From: Polyangiaceae bacterium
GTDB taxonomy: Bacteria; Myxococcota_A; Polyangia; Polyangiales; Polyangiaceae
Reading direction: 5' to 3'
Assembly: GCA_947475525.1 (NCBI GenBank)
Contig: CANJMI010000005.1
Coordinates: 186,001 to 250,000 of the forward strand
DNA length: 64,000 nucleotides
A program made the translations under genes and the position numbers. Below are positions 7,496-18,508 of the stretch, piece by piece (position 1 is the stretch's first letter; the number at the start of each line of letters is the position of its first letter). The notes beneath the pieces were generated by a model that saw only the letters and a program-made list of their open reading frames with translations, was not told the origin of the DNA and made no database searches.

Positions 7496-9211
7496 TCATT
7501 GTCCACCCGCCAGCGTCCCTCCCTTGGGCGCATCGGCGGGCTTGTCTTTCGGCTTCTCGTCCTTCTTCGGGTCGCGATTCGCGATCTGCGGAAGGATGCA
7601 ATAGGTAACGAAATCGCCGACATCCTCGACGGCCTTCTTCTCGTCCTTCTTGTCCGCGCCGACGACGATGCACTCCCACGCGCAATCGTCCTTATCCTTC
7701 TCATCGCATTTCGGAACCTTATCGGGGTCCGGCGCGTAGGACTTGACGGTCGCGACGTCGAGCTTGCTCCCGTTGACGAGGTAGTACGACAGCGCGGTCA
7801 CACGTGTCGTGACGCGCTCGCTTTTGAAGTAGGGCTTCAGCTTCTCGAGCGGCGAGCCGTCCTTCAATTCTGCGATGTAGGCCGCGTAAGCACGAGCCTC
7901 CATCGGGTTGAAGTTCTTCTTCGCTCGCTTGCCGAGTTCTTCCATGAACTCCGCAATGTGCTCGACCTTCGACATCTGCAAAATGGTCGTACCGGCAAGG
8001 CGGCGAACCTTCCAGTCCTCGATGTCGAGCAGCGGATACAGCTGCTTTACGACAGAATCGCGAGGCAATTGCTTGAGCAGCCGGAACGCGAGATCGACGA
8101 CGGCGCCCGGGGCCTCCTTCGCCTTGGCGAGCTCGACGAGACGCTTGATGCTCTCCGCGTCCTTCTTGTCGATCCGATTCTCCAGCGCCGTGAGGGCGCC
8201 AGTACGAAGCTTCACGCTGCGGTTTTTATCCGCGCCGAGCTTCAAGCAATACGAAGTGGACGCCTGGCCACCGACCTTCTTCATCGCGACGAAGATCTTG
8301 GTAATCGTCTCCTCTTGGTATTCGCTCAGTTGCTGGATGAATTGCTTCTCGGTCGGCTTCAGCTGGCGCGCCTCGTTGGCCGCATTGACCTCGGGCTCTT
8401 TGTCCTTTCGCCACTGCTCCGAGCTGATGTAGTCGACGATCTCGACGAGTTTCTTGCTGGCCTCTTCCTTCGTCTTTTGGTCGGCCAGCTTGTCGATCAG
8501 ATCCGCCATCTTGCTCAGATCGCGGATGGCATTCCGGTCCATCACCGTCGGCAACTTCTCGACCGACGTCGGACCGATGAGGCGGAGCAACTGCTCCATG
8601 CCGTACATCTGGGTCTGGTCGTTGAGCTTGCGCGTGAAGTCGATCATCGCCCAATCACGCAGCGCGTCGAGCAACTGCTGCTTTAGCGCAGGGTCTGAAA
8701 CGAGCGGGGTCTTGTCGTAGGTGAGCAGCATCTGCGCTGCGTCCTTGTACTTGTAGGACGGGTCGGGCGCGGCTTGGCCATTCTGAGCCAGCTGGGGGGG
8801 AGCTTTCTTGAGCTCCTCGATGATCCGGGGGACGAGGGCTTCCAGGAGTTTTGCGCGGGTCTCTGGCGACAAGCTCGTCTTCGAGCACGGCTCGTCTTGC
8901 TTACGCTCCATCCAGGCGGAGTCGCAGGCGAGCGAACCTTTAACGAGCCTGTCGATGCCGACGCGTTGCCCCTTCTGCGGCTTCATGTTGATGAGCGCCA
9001 TCGCTGCATCAACTCGAAGCGGCTGCGGATACTTGTCAAAGAGGACGACCGCCGAGAGGCGCTTCGGCCCTTCGCTGGTCTTCTCCCACCGTTCCAAATC
9101 GGACGGAGTGACGGCGCATCCCAGGAAGCTGGTTGCCACGGTCGCGAGGGCAATTGCCCCTGCGGAGATCCTAAGCGCGCTGCGGCGCGTACGCGTTTGT
9201 CGAGCAGCCAT
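7496..9211 (-). CDS. Lipoprotein with HEAT-like helical repeats
   Basis: The 571-residue protein begins with an Arg-rich n-region, a hydrophobic ISAGAIALATVATSF core and lipobox FLGC (Cys near 32). The mature part is almost wholly alpha-helical, with repeating pairs such as DSVVKQLYPLLDIEDWKVRR and AEFMEELGKRAKKNFN, the pattern of HEAT/armadillo scaffolds. It has many Lys/Asp/Glu residues and ends in a Lys-rich tail. No enzyme motif was seen. It is the first gene of a minus-strand series that continues with the FHA protein and the L,D-transpeptidase, so an envelope scaffold role is plausible but unproven. Confidence 0.65.
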   Translation of the reverse strand: MAARQTRTRRSALRISAGAIALATVATSFLGCAVTPSDLERWEKTSEGPKRLSAVVLFDKYPQPLRVDAAMALINMKPQKGQRVGIDRLVKGSLACDSAWMERKQDEPCSKTSLSPETRAKLLEALVPRIIEELKKAPPQLAQNGQAAPDPSYKYKDAAQMLLTYDKTPLVSDPALKQQLLDALRDWAMIDFTRKLNDQTQMYGMEQLLRLIGPTSVEKLPTVMDRNAIRDLSKMADLIDKLADQKTKEEASKKLVEIVDYISSEQWRKDKEPEVNAANEARQLKPTEKQFIQQLSEYQEETITKIFVAMKKVGGQASTSYCLKLGADKNRSVKLRTGALTALENRIDKKDAESIKRLVELAKAKEAPGAVVDLAFRLLKQLPRDSVVKQLYPLLDIEDWKVRRLAGTTILQMSKVEHIAEFMEELGKRAKKNFNPMEARAYAAYIAELKDGSPLEKLKPYFKSERVTTRVTALSYYLVNGSKLDVATVKSYAPDPDKVPKCDEKDKDDCAWECIVVGADKKDEKKAVEDVGDFVTYCILPQIANRDPKKDEKPKDKPADAPKGGTLAGGQ

Positions 9212-9393
9212 GACCTGAAGAGGGGGGGTTCGAGCCCCCGGGATGGTACCGCTCGCCGCACCGGGATTGGAAGATTTCTAGAGTGATTTTCCTTTTAAGG
9301 TGCCGAATGTGAATGTCCGTTCAGCGCTTCACATCGCAAACTTGCGTTCCGCCAGCCGCCCGAGGTACACGCACTATGTAGGCAAGTGTAGGT

Positions 9394-12153
9394 ATGACAA
9401 TTTCGTTGGCGGCATTCCGGTCCTTATGGCCGAGCAAGCAAAACGACGGCGAGAGCGGACACCGCGATCGCACGGTCGACCACGGTACCCCCGAGCGGCG
9501 CGCGAACGCGAGCGTCCCAGCGGCGCGCACGGCCCGCACGTACGCGCGTGAAGCAGCAGCATTGACGTTCATCGCGTCCGGGCTGTACCTCGCCCTCGCG
9601 CTGGCCTCATACGAAGCAGACCCCATGCGTCTGGAGGTCGCCGGCCCCGACTGGGTCGGCCCGGTTGGCGCCATCCTCGCGCGGGCTCTGGTGCAGGCTG
9701 TCGGCATCGTCGCGTGGCTCGCTCCACTCGAGTTGATGCTGGTGTCGCTCCCGTTGCTTGGGGACCGCAAGCTGGAGTTCCGCATCACCCGCGTGAGCGG
9801 CGACGTCCTGATTGCGGTGACGCTCGCGGGACTCGTGCACATCGGCTTCCCTCGAGCCACATCGTTCGGCGAGTTGCCGCTCGGAGGGCTCGTTGGGGAC
9901 CTTTTCGGCAGCGTGATGCGCAGCCTGTTCTCGACCGTGGGCTCGTACCTCATCGGACTGACCGTGGTCGGTCTGATCCTGGTCGAACGAGCGACGTTCT
10001 CCTTCATCGAGGCGATGCAACGTCTGAGCGTCTGGCTCGGCGCTGCCCGCCGTGGCGCGAATCGTGGCGCGGGCGTCGTTGCAGCCGCTTGGGCGAGAGC
10101 GCGTGCGGTTGACCAGGAGCGACGCGAGCAAGAACGACGCGACAATGAACCCATGATTGTCGCGCCGGAGACGGCCGATGAAATCATCGCAGCCTTCGCC
10201 GATGAACACTCCGATGACGAGCCGTTCGCGCGCGTCCTCGCGAGGCGGCGCGCCGATGCAAGGGCGAGCGATGTGCTCGCGCGGGGCAGGACGCCCGTGG
10301 CCCCGCGGCCCGACCCACTGGACGCGGAGACGCCGGCTCCGGACTTTCCGGTGAGCGAAGCCCGTACGCCTTCACCCGTCGCGGCGATCCCAGTCGAGAG
10401 CGCCTTGCCACCCGTCGAGAGCGCCTTGCCCATAGCGGCGATCCCGAGTGCGTTCGCGGCGACTCCGATCGCGAGTGCGCCCGACGACGACGTCCCCATC
10501 GAGCCGCCGACCGCAGCCGCCACTCGCGCAAGCATCGCGAAGAAGCTGGAAGAGCCCGTCATTGTCGACACGGCGCAGGTGACGAAGACCGAAAAGGCGA
10601 AGCGCACGCGAGCCGGCACGACGACGAAGACCGGCTTCGTGCTGCCGTCCACCGAGCTGCTCGAGCCTATCGTTCTCGATTTCAATGCTCCCAGCAAAGA
10701 GCTCTTGCACGAGACGGCGCGCCTGCTCGAAAAGACGCTCAGCGATTACAAAATCGAAGGGAAAGTTCAGGAAATATGGCCGGGACCGACGGTCACGATG
10801 TACGAGGTCGCGCCCGCGCCCGGCACCAAAGTGTCGCGCGTCGTAAGCCTGGCTGACGACCTCGCGCTCGCACTCGCACGCAAGGTGCGCATCGTTGCGC
10901 CTATCCCTGGAAAGAACCGCATCGGGTTCGAGGTACCGAACGAGCGCCGCATCGCGGTGAGCCTGCGGGAGCTCTTCGAGTCAAAGAACTTCATGTCGAT
11001 GGACGCACCCCTGCCCTGCGTTCTCGGGCGAGACAGCATCGGCAACCCGTGCTTCGCCGATCTCTCGTCGATGCCGCACGTGATCGTGGCGGGAGCCACT
11101 GGCGCGGGAAAGAGCGTCGGCCTGAACGTGATGCTTCTCAGCATGCTCTACCGCCGTACACCCGACGAGCTGCGCATGCTGATGATCGATCCAAAAGTCG
11201 TCGAGCTCGCGCCGTTCGACAGGATCCCCCACCTGCTCTTCCCGGTCGTCACCGACATGAAGCAGGCCGCGAACGCGCTGAAGTGGACCGTCGACGAGAT
11301 GGAGCGGCGCTACCAGCTATTCGCCGACGCCGGCACGCGCAACATCGGCTCCTACAACAAGTGGGTGGAGGCCGTCCTCGACGGCGAGAAGCCGATGCCA
11401 CCCAGCCCGAAAAGGGTCGAGGCCGTCGCGCCGGACGGAACCGGCTGCGAGGTTCTGGCGGCGAGCGACGGAAGCGATGTGGTGGTGCCGAAAAAGCTGC
11501 CGTTCATCGTCGTGGTCGTCGACGAGTTCGCCGATCTCATGATGACGCACGGGAAAGACGTCGAATCCTCGGTCGCGCGACTCGCTCAAAAGGCTCGTGC
11601 CGCCGGCATTCACGTGATTTTGGCGACGCAGCGCCCGAGCGTGGATGTCATCACCGGCATGATCAAAGCGAACTTCCCTTCGCGCATCGCCTTCCGCGTC
11701 GTACAGCGAAACGACAGCGCGACCATCCTCGACCAGCAGGGCGCGGAGCACTTGCTCGGTAAGGGCGACATGCTCGTGAAGCTAAACGGCACGACCGACG
11801 TGAAGCGCGTGCAGTGCCCGTTCGCGACGGAAGACGAGGTGCAGCGCGTCACCGACTACCTGCGCACGCAAGGCGAGCCCGAGTACGACGAGAGCATCGT
11901 TCGCTCGCGGGACGACGACGACGATGACGGCGGAGGCAACGCGAGCGCGGGCGATGCCGAGAGCGATCCGCTCTACGACGCGGCCGTGCGCGTGGTCGCG
12001 GAGACGCGCCGCGCAACGACGTCCTTCATTCAGCGGAAGCTCGGCGTCGGCTACAACCGCGCCGCAAAGATCATCGAAACGATGGAAAAACGCGGGGTCA
12101 TCGGACCCGCCGTCGGCACGCGCCCCCGCGAAGTGCTGATCTCGCAGATGTAA
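9394..12153 (+). CDS. ftsK: FtsK/SpoIIIE-type DNA translocase
   Basis: The 919-residue protein pumps DNA through the closing septum and helps resolve chromosome dimers. The N-terminal 200 residues hold about four membrane segments (for example ALTFIASGLYLALALASY and SYLIGLTVVGLILV). A disordered Ala/Pro-rich linker follows (about 240-400), then the alpha domain and the RecA-like motor with Walker A GATGAGKS at 567-574 and Walker B IVVVVDEFADLM. The C-terminal 60 residues (DPLYDAAVRVV to PREVLISQM) are the gamma winged helix that reads KOPS-type polarity sequences. An insert of about 30 residues sits within the motor before Walker B. The ATG at 9394 has only a weak ribosome binding site. Confidence 0.93.
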   Translation: MTISLAAFRSLWPSKQNDGESGHRDRTVDHGTPERRANASVPAARTARTYAREAAALTFIASGLYLALALASYEADPMRLEVAGPDWVGPVGAILARALVQAVGIVAWLAPLELMLVSLPLLGDRKLEFRITRVSGDVLIAVTLAGLVHIGFPRATSFGELPLGGLVGDLFGSVMRSLFSTVGSYLIGLTVVGLILVERATFSFIEAMQRLSVWLGAARRGANRGAGVVAAAWARARAVDQERREQERRDNEPMIVAPETADEIIAAFADEHSDDEPFARVLARRRADARASDVLARGRTPVAPRPDPLDAETPAPDFPVSEARTPSPVAAIPVESALPPVESALPIAAIPSAFAATPIASAPDDDVPIEPPTAAATRASIAKKLEEPVIVDTAQVTKTEKAKRTRAGTTTKTGFVLPSTELLEPIVLDFNAPSKELLHETARLLEKTLSDYKIEGKVQEIWPGPTVTMYEVAPAPGTKVSRVVSLADDLALALARKVRIVAPIPGKNRIGFEVPNERRIAVSLRELFESKNFMSMDAPLPCVLGRDSIGNPCFADLSSMPHVIVAGATGAGKSVGLNVMLLSMLYRRTPDELRMLMIDPKVVELAPFDRIPHLLFPVVTDMKQAANALKWTVDEMERRYQLFADAGTRNIGSYNKWVEAVLDGEKPMPPSPKRVEAVAPDGTGCEVLAASDGSDVVVPKKLPFIVVVVDEFADLMMTHGKDVESSVARLAQKARAAGIHVILATQRPSVDVITGMIKANFPSRIAFRVVQRNDSATILDQQGAEHLLGKGDMLVKLNGTTDVKRVQCPFATEDEVQRVTDYLRTQGEPEYDESIVRSRDDDDDDGGGNASAGDAESDPLYDAAVRVVAETRRATTSFIQRKLGVGYNRAAKIIETMEKRGVIGPAVGTRPREVLISQM

Positions 12154-12170
12154 CGATCTCGCAGCCGAAC

Positions 12171-12800
12171 TCAGCGCGCGTCGGCGAGTTGCCAGGTCAG
12201 GTCCGTGTTCCCAAGCGGGCCTGCGAAGCGTAGCCCGAACCAATCGGCGGTTGGCGCGATCGTCGGATGACCGTCGCTCGTCTGCATGGGAAACCGGACA
12301 CGAAACGCTTTTCGCCACACCGTGCTGTACGGGTAGAAGCGCGACTCGAGCGCGCCGGGCTTATGCAAAGGCTCGATTTCTTCGGGGGCAATCTCGTTTC
12401 CGGTCGAGTCGATCAGCCGGACGATCCACGCACTATCGGGTCGGGAGAGATCGTTCTGCTTGTCCGTGGCGCCGTACAGCGCGAGGAAAAACTCGTGGCG
12501 CTCGCGCGTCTTTTCGAGTCGCTTGCGGAGCATGTCCTGGCGCTCGGGAATGGTGAGGCGAAAGTCCTGCCCGTAGCGGATGACGTACGCCCAGCGAAAG
12601 TCCCAGGACTCGAAGGTCGCCGTCACGGTGAGCGCGCGCGTCAACTCGTCGAACAACAACACGCTCTCGGTGCGCGTCCACCGATCGAGCACGCTCTGGT
12701 AATCGGTCGCGACGTACTCGCGAGCCCCACCGCCGAGGCTTACGGCGGGCGCACCACAGCCAACGAGCGTGGTAGCGATAAGGAGCGCTACAGACCGCAT
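12171..12800 (-). CDS. Hypothetical lipoprotein
   Basis: The 209-residue product has a short signal peptide, MRSVALLIATTLVGC, with lipobox LVGC and Cys at 15. The mature protein is a mixed alpha/beta domain with many aromatic residues (ESWDFRWAYVIRYGQDFRL) and a basic helix (RQDMLRKRLEKTRERHEFF). I recognise no family, but its layout resembles other myxobacterial outer-membrane lipoproteins. It is the last gene of a minus-strand series, 4 bases after the next lipoprotein gene, and its stop lies 17 bases from the convergent ftsK stop. Confidence 0.6.
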   Translation of the reverse strand: MRSVALLIATTLVGCGAPAVSLGGGAREYVATDYQSVLDRWTRTESVLLFDELTRALTVTATFESWDFRWAYVIRYGQDFRLTIPERQDMLRKRLEKTRERHEFFLALYGATDKQNDLSRPDSAWIVRLIDSTGNEIAPEEIEPLHKPGALESRFYPYSTVWRKAFRVRFPMQTSDGHPTIAPTADWFGLRFAGPLGNTDLTWQLADAR

Positions 12801-12804
12801 GGCG

Positions 12805-13509
12805 TCACCAACTCACGGGCCACAGGATCGCGTAGACGCCGTCACCCGCGTGCGAACGACTCGGCGACCGACGCACGAGCATCAGCCGCTGGTTCGAGCG
12901 CGCGCAAAGGTACGCACCGCTACCGGTCGCCACGTAGAGCTGGTTGTCCTCGGCCGCCATCACGGGTGCATCCGACCACTCGGTTCGCTCCTTCACGTAG
13001 TGGATTGCCGTGTTCGTCGGCAACGCGACGTCACCTCGCTCGAATGCGTTCACGGCCTTCTCGGCGTTGCTCTTCTCGCCACCGCGGTCATCCGGAATGT
13101 TGTCTATCGCCACGAGCGCCGGCAGTGCTCCGGCTGCAACTTGTGAGGTGGCAACGCCCTTGGTTCGAACGAGCGTGTACTCGTCGATGAACGCGCCATT
13201 CTTCACGACGTAACCTTTCCCCATCCAGCGGCCCTCACCGGACTTCGTGACGGGATTCCATGGAATGCACTCCTTGAAGTCCTCGAGGACCGCGCAGGGA
13301 CCGCTCGCCTGGCCGCATTTCAGTGAAGCCTTCAGCGCGCTCACGTCGAGCTTTTCCGGCTTCGCAAGCGGGACCGCCGAGACGGGCTTCAGTGTGGCCG
13401 TCGCCGCGGACCCAGCGGGCACGGACGAGGCCGCGGCATCGCCCGCGGCAGGCTGAGCCTTGCAGGCAGCGAGCGCGAGACCGAGCGTGGCGACGAGTGG
13501 CATTCGCAT
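12805..13509 (-). CDS. Hypothetical lipoprotein
   Basis: This 234-residue protein has the signal peptide MRMPLVATLGLALAACKA with lipobox LAAC, then an Ala/Ser/Pro-rich linker and a globular C-terminal domain with paired cysteines (LKCGQASGPCAVL, DFKECIPW, AYLCAR). No catalytic motif is recognised. The ATG at 13509 places the signal peptide directly at the N-terminus. It follows the TonB-like gene and precedes another lipoprotein gene by 4 bases, so the two lipoproteins are probably co-transcribed. Confidence 0.6.
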   Translation of the reverse strand: MRMPLVATLGLALAACKAQPAAGDAAASSVPAGSAATATLKPVSAVPLAKPEKLDVSALKASLKCGQASGPCAVLEDFKECIPWNPVTKSGEGRWMGKGYVVKNGAFIDEYTLVRTKGVATSQVAAGALPALVAIDNIPDDRGGEKSNAEKAVNAFERGDVALPTNTAIHYVKERTEWSDAPVMAAEDNQLYVATGSGAYLCARSNQRLMLVRRSPSRSHAGDGVYAILWPVSW

Positions 13510-13551
13510 GGCGGCATCAAACGGCGTCACGTGCGGCGGGTCAAGGGTCGG

Positions 13552-14520
13552 TCACTCGAGCGGCTTGGCATTGAAGCTCATCGAGACGACGCGCACGGGC
13601 TTCGCGCCAATGTCCGCAACGTCGAAGCTGAACGATGCGCCCTGGCGACTCATCCCGCCTCCCGGCATTTTGTGTTCCGAACGAATGGTCACCCCGACGA
13701 GCGCGCCGCGGGAGAAGCTCGACTTCATCTCGAAACTTCGGGACGAGAGCTGAGCCAACGCCACTTTACGCACGATCTGCCAGGTAGCGGGGTCGCCGCC
13801 CGAAAAGCCTCCGAGGCTCACGGCCGTGACTTTTCCGGCCGCGTTGACGGTAACGGTGAAGCTGCCACGGCACTCGAACGGCGCGTCCGAACCGCGCACA
13901 GCTTCGCGCACGACCGCGGCTATCGCAGAGGCCGCCGGAAAATCGAGGCCGAGTTCTGCGTCTTTTGCGCGCATGCCTTTGTCGATCGAGCGGCGCGCAG
14001 CATCGACCTCGACGGAGCGCTTCGTGGTCTCGGTAGGAGCCGGGCTGCGTCCACCATGATCGGGCGGCAACGCATCGAACGGGAGGCCTCCGAGACCGGG
14101 GCGCAAACCCAAGCCGGGGCCACCCACCTCGTACTGCGAAGGAGGCCGACTCATCGGATCGAGCTCCGCCCCCGGCTCAGGAGAAGGAAAGCTATCAGGC
14201 GAAGACTCAGCACCGTTCGCTACCGGCTCGGGCTCGCCTGCAGGCACCGGCTCAGGCGAAGCGACTTCTCGCGAGGCGTCCAATTGGCGTTCGCGGGCCG
14301 CGGCGCGACGCTCGGCCAAGGGCGCATCCCGTCGCTCGTCCGGCTGCTCCGCCGGCGACGCCTCGTCCGACGCGTCGATCTCAAATTCTGCGGTCTGTGT
14401 CAGCTTTGGAGTGGCTGGCGCACGACGCCACGAGGAATCCGGAGCGACCGCCGCAGCCACGGGGAGCGCGAGATGCAGCACAAACGCTGCGATCACGAAC
14501 TTCTGATCGGCGAGCCACAC
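13552..14520 (-). CDS. TonB/TolA-like protein with one membrane anchor
   Basis: The 322-residue protein opens with a single hydrophobic segment (FVIAAFVLHLALPVAAAV). A long Pro/Glu/Ala/Ser-rich region spanning the periplasm follows, about residues 50-170. The C-terminal region contains GSFTVTVNAAGKVTAVSLGG, the strand pattern of TonB C-terminal-like domains found in many myxobacterial gliding (AgmX/PglI) proteins. It may couple an inner-membrane motor to the outer membrane, but no ExbB/ExbD genes are nearby. The GTG start follows the TAG stop of the E1 alpha gene with no base between, which suggests translational coupling. Confidence 0.55.
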   Translation of the reverse strand: MWLADQKFVIAAFVLHLALPVAAAVAPDSSWRRAPATPKLTQTAEFEIDASDEASPAEQPDERRDAPLAERRAAARERQLDASREVASPEPVPAGEPEPVANGAESSPDSFPSPEPGAELDPMSRPPSQYEVGGPGLGLRPGLGGLPFDALPPDHGGRSPAPTETTKRSVEVDAARRSIDKGMRAKDAELGLDFPAASAIAAVVREAVRGSDAPFECRGSFTVTVNAAGKVTAVSLGGFSGGDPATWQIVRKVALAQLSSRSFEMKSSFSRGALVGVTIRSEHKMPGGGMSRQGASFSFDVADIGAKPVRVVSMSFNAKPLE

Positions 14521-15708
14521 CTAGTGACCGCTTCCTTGTGGCGGTGCCGGCGGGGTTTTCAGCAGCTCGTCGCGTTGCTCTTTCAAGTGCCACGGAAGTT
14601 CCGCGTACACATCGTCGAAGAGCGTCTCGCGCGCGGGCATCGGTTGCGTCTCGGCTTCATGGATGGCGAGTCCGATTGCGGCGTTCAGCTCGGCTTCGAG
14701 CGCCTCATCGCGGGCGTCATCGAGCTGCCCCGTCTTGACGAGGTGGCGTCGCAGCCGCTGCAGGGGGTCACGGGCGAGCCAAGCATCCACCTCTTCTTGT
14801 TGGCGGTAGCGGCTCGGATCGTCGCTCGTGGAGTGCGCACCAATACGGTACGTGACCGCCTCGATGAACGTCGCACCTTCACCGCGGCGCGCTCGCGCGA
14901 GCGCACGCGACACGGCGTGGTAGACGGCGAGCACGTCGTTGCCGTCGATCCGCAGCGACGGCACACCATACGCGCGACCCTTGACGGCGTAGGTCTGTGA
15001 CGCGGTCTGCCGATCGGGACGGACGCTGATGGCGAACTGGTTATTTTGGCAGACGATCACGCAGGGGACCTTGTAAACACCTGCAAAATTCATCGCATTG
15101 TGAAAGTCCGGCTCGCTCGTGCCGCCGTCGCCGATGAACCCCACGACCGCCACGTCATCGCCACGGAGCTTCGCTGCCCATGCGGTGCCAACAGCTTGCG
15201 GAAGCTGGGTACCGATGCAGCTCCCCCACGACACTTGATGGACCTCGCGCGCGCTCATGTGCGAAGGCATCTGGCGACCCTTCAAGAGATCGCCCGCGTT
15301 TCCGAAAACCTGACAGAGGTAGGTGCTGAGCGAGAGCCCGCGCACAAGCATGACCGAGCTCTCGCGGAGCGCGGGATAGACCCAGTCCTGGGTGGCGAGC
15401 GCGAGACCGGTGCCGATCGGCGTCGCCTCCTGGCCGGTGCACGCACCGTAGAAGCCGACGCGCCCTTGACGCTGGAGCAAGATCATCCGCGCGTCGAGCA
15501 GCCGCAGCTGCTTGATGTAGCGGTATGCCTGCCATGCAAGCTCGGGGGTGATCGACGGATCCGCGGCTGGCGCAAGCGAGCCATCCTCGCGAAGCAACGA
15601 GAAAAGCCCGAGGTCGGGGGCGACATCGTCGCTGACGTTGGTCGGAGGCAACACGACCGGCACGAGGACCATGGCTCCGTGCATAGCGCAATCGCCGCAA
15701 GGCTGCAT
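14521..15708 (-). CDS. Thiamine-pyrophosphate 2-oxoacid dehydrogenase E1, alpha subunit
   Basis: The 395-residue protein matches the E1 alpha subunit of branched-chain 2-oxoacid or pyruvate dehydrogenase. The TPP-binding motif runs from GDGGTSEPDFHNAMNFA to CQNNQFAIS. The phosphorylation-loop region RIGAHSTSDDPSRY is present, as is YGACTGQEATPIG near the N-terminus. With E1 beta it would decarboxylate the 2-oxoacid and pass the acyl group to E2-lipoate. No E1 beta, E2 or E3 gene is adjacent, which is unusual. The branched-chain type is favoured by the overall motif set. Starts at 15684 and 15672 are alternatives. Confidence 0.85.
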   Translation of the reverse strand: MQPCGDCAMHGAMVLVPVVLPPTNVSDDVAPDLGLFSLLREDGSLAPAADPSITPELAWQAYRYIKQLRLLDARMILLQRQGRVGFYGACTGQEATPIGTGLALATQDWVYPALRESSVMLVRGLSLSTYLCQVFGNAGDLLKGRQMPSHMSAREVHQVSWGSCIGTQLPQAVGTAWAAKLRGDDVAVVGFIGDGGTSEPDFHNAMNFAGVYKVPCVIVCQNNQFAISVRPDRQTASQTYAVKGRAYGVPSLRIDGNDVLAVYHAVSRALARARRGEGATFIEAVTYRIGAHSTSDDPSRYRQQEEVDAWLARDPLQRLRRHLVKTGQLDDARDEALEAELNAAIGLAIHEAETQPMPARETLFDDVYAELPWHLKEQRDELLKTPPAPPQGSGH

Positions 15709-15776
15709 GTTTCAGGCCCGGTTCAGGCGCATCGAGGCCGGAAGCGGCGTCTCGCTTGCGGCCCCATCGGGCGGGC

Positions 15777-17531
<1,755 letters not shown>

Positions 17532-17561
17532 GGTGACCGTACGTAGCACGGACACGGTGCC

Positions 17562-18311
17562 TCAGAACTTCAGGCGCAGCGTAAAGTCGCCCACGGAGCC
17601 CCCGTGACCCGAGATGACGACGTGAAAGGGTACGCCAGCCGTAGCGTTCTGCACCGTGTAGCTGAGGAGCGTGTTCTGGTCGGTGCAGACAAGCGTATTC
17701 GCATCCGAATTGCACGTCGGGCGAACCGCCAAGATGCGGTCAAAAAGCACCGAGGTAGTGAGCTCCACCGTGAGCGGCGCCGTCTTCCCTGGGACGACCT
17801 GATAGACCATGTCTCCCGCGCTCGTGCCGCCGCACGTCGTCTTGACGACGTTCTGTTTGCCCGTGGTCGTGCCGACGATCGTCACCTGCTGGGCAACCTT
17901 GATCACGGCGCCACTCGGGCATTGGTTGGCAGAGCCCTCGACGAGGCAGGTCGGCCCGCAGCCATCCATCGCCGCCGTGTTGGAATCATCGCACTGCTCT
18001 TCGCCTGAAACGACACCGTCTCCGCAAACCGCGCCGCCACCCGTCGTCGAAGGCCCACCGCCGCCACCCGTCGTCGAGGACGCACCTCCACCGCTGGTCG
18101 ACCCTGTCGACGAGCTCATCGACGAGCCCCCGGTCGAACCGGTCGACGACATTGAAGAGACGCTGCTCGTTACGGCCGCGCTGAAGCCGCCGCCAATTCC
18201 AGTGGACGCCAAGGCTCCGCCCGCACCGAGCCCCGGATCGCCGAAGAGGGGGCTATCGAGGTTGCACGCCGTCGCGCAAATTCCCAGCGAAACAAGAAGA
18301 AAAGCACGCAT
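17562..18311 (-). CDS. Lipoprotein with Ser/Thr/Gly linker and Myxococcus Cys-rich repeat
   Basis: The 249-residue protein starts with MRAFLLVSLGICATAC (lipobox ATAC). A low-complexity Ser/Thr/Gly linker follows (about 45-95), then one copy of the Myxococcus Cys-rich repeat, CGDGVVSGEEQCDDSN with a following DGCGPTC. That repeat is common in Myxococcota surface proteins. The C-terminal 120 residues are beta-rich (VYQVVPGKTAPLTVELTTSV, FHVVISGHGGSVGDFTLRLKF) and resemble a carbohydrate-binding-like sandwich. The ATG at 18311 is supported by the signal peptide. Function is unknown; surface location is inferred. Confidence 0.7.
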   Translation of the reverse strand: MRAFLLVSLGICATACNLDSPLFGDPGLGAGGALASTGIGGGFSAAVTSSVSSMSSTGSTGGSSMSSSTGSTSGGGASSTTGGGGGPSTTGGGAVCGDGVVSGEEQCDDSNTAAMDGCGPTCLVEGSANQCPSGAVIKVAQQVTIVGTTTGKQNVVKTTCGGTSAGDMVYQVVPGKTAPLTVELTTSVLFDRILAVRPTCNSDANTLVCTDQNTLLSYTVQNATAGVPFHVVISGHGGSVGDFTLRLKF

Positions 18312-18426
18312 GGTCGAAGTGTACGGCACATTGAGCAAGCAGGCGACAGTTCCGCGCAATCAGGCGGAAGCAGCCTAGGTCATGTGCGCACGACGACGCC
18401 AAGGCGGCTTCTGCCCGAACCGCACC

Positions 18427-18448
18427 TGCTCGGCGAGTGCTCGGCGAG
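18427..18448. repeat. 11-bp tandem duplication upstream of rmlA
   Basis: TGCTCGGCGAG occurs at 18427-18437 and is repeated at 18438-18448. A diverged third copy, CGCTCGTCGA, follows. It lies about 60-80 bases before the rmlA start, inside the 197-bp gap between two divergent genes, where a promoter is expected. No promoter consensus was recognised. Confidence 0.5.
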
Positions 18449-18508
18449 CGCTCGTCGAACGCCGGGCGAGGAGCGACGCGTGCGATGAGCTGTGATAAGC
18501 CAGCGCGC

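Noticed and set aside
7490-8686. A 398-codon open frame on the plus strand opposite the HEAT-like lipoprotein gene
   Set aside because: The translation is Leu/Arg-rich with no domain, and codon bias of the minus-strand gene explains the open frame.
9218-9245. A tRNA T-arm-like stretch (GGGGG, TTCGAGC, CCCCG) near the start of the HEAT-like lipoprotein gene
   Set aside because: One stem pair is a G-G mismatch, no acceptor 5' half or anticodon arm is found about 60 bases upstream, and the minus-strand reading lacks TTC. It also lies just before a coding start, so it is probably chance in GC-rich DNA.
9321-10697. A 458-codon open frame opposite ftsK
   Set aside because: It is Ser/Arg/Ala-rich shadow reading. 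The FtsK protein on the other strand has complete motifs over the same bases.
13531-15000. A 489-codon plus-strand open frame across the TonB-like and E1 alpha genes
   Set aside because: It crosses two well-supported minus-strand genes and shows no recognisable domain.
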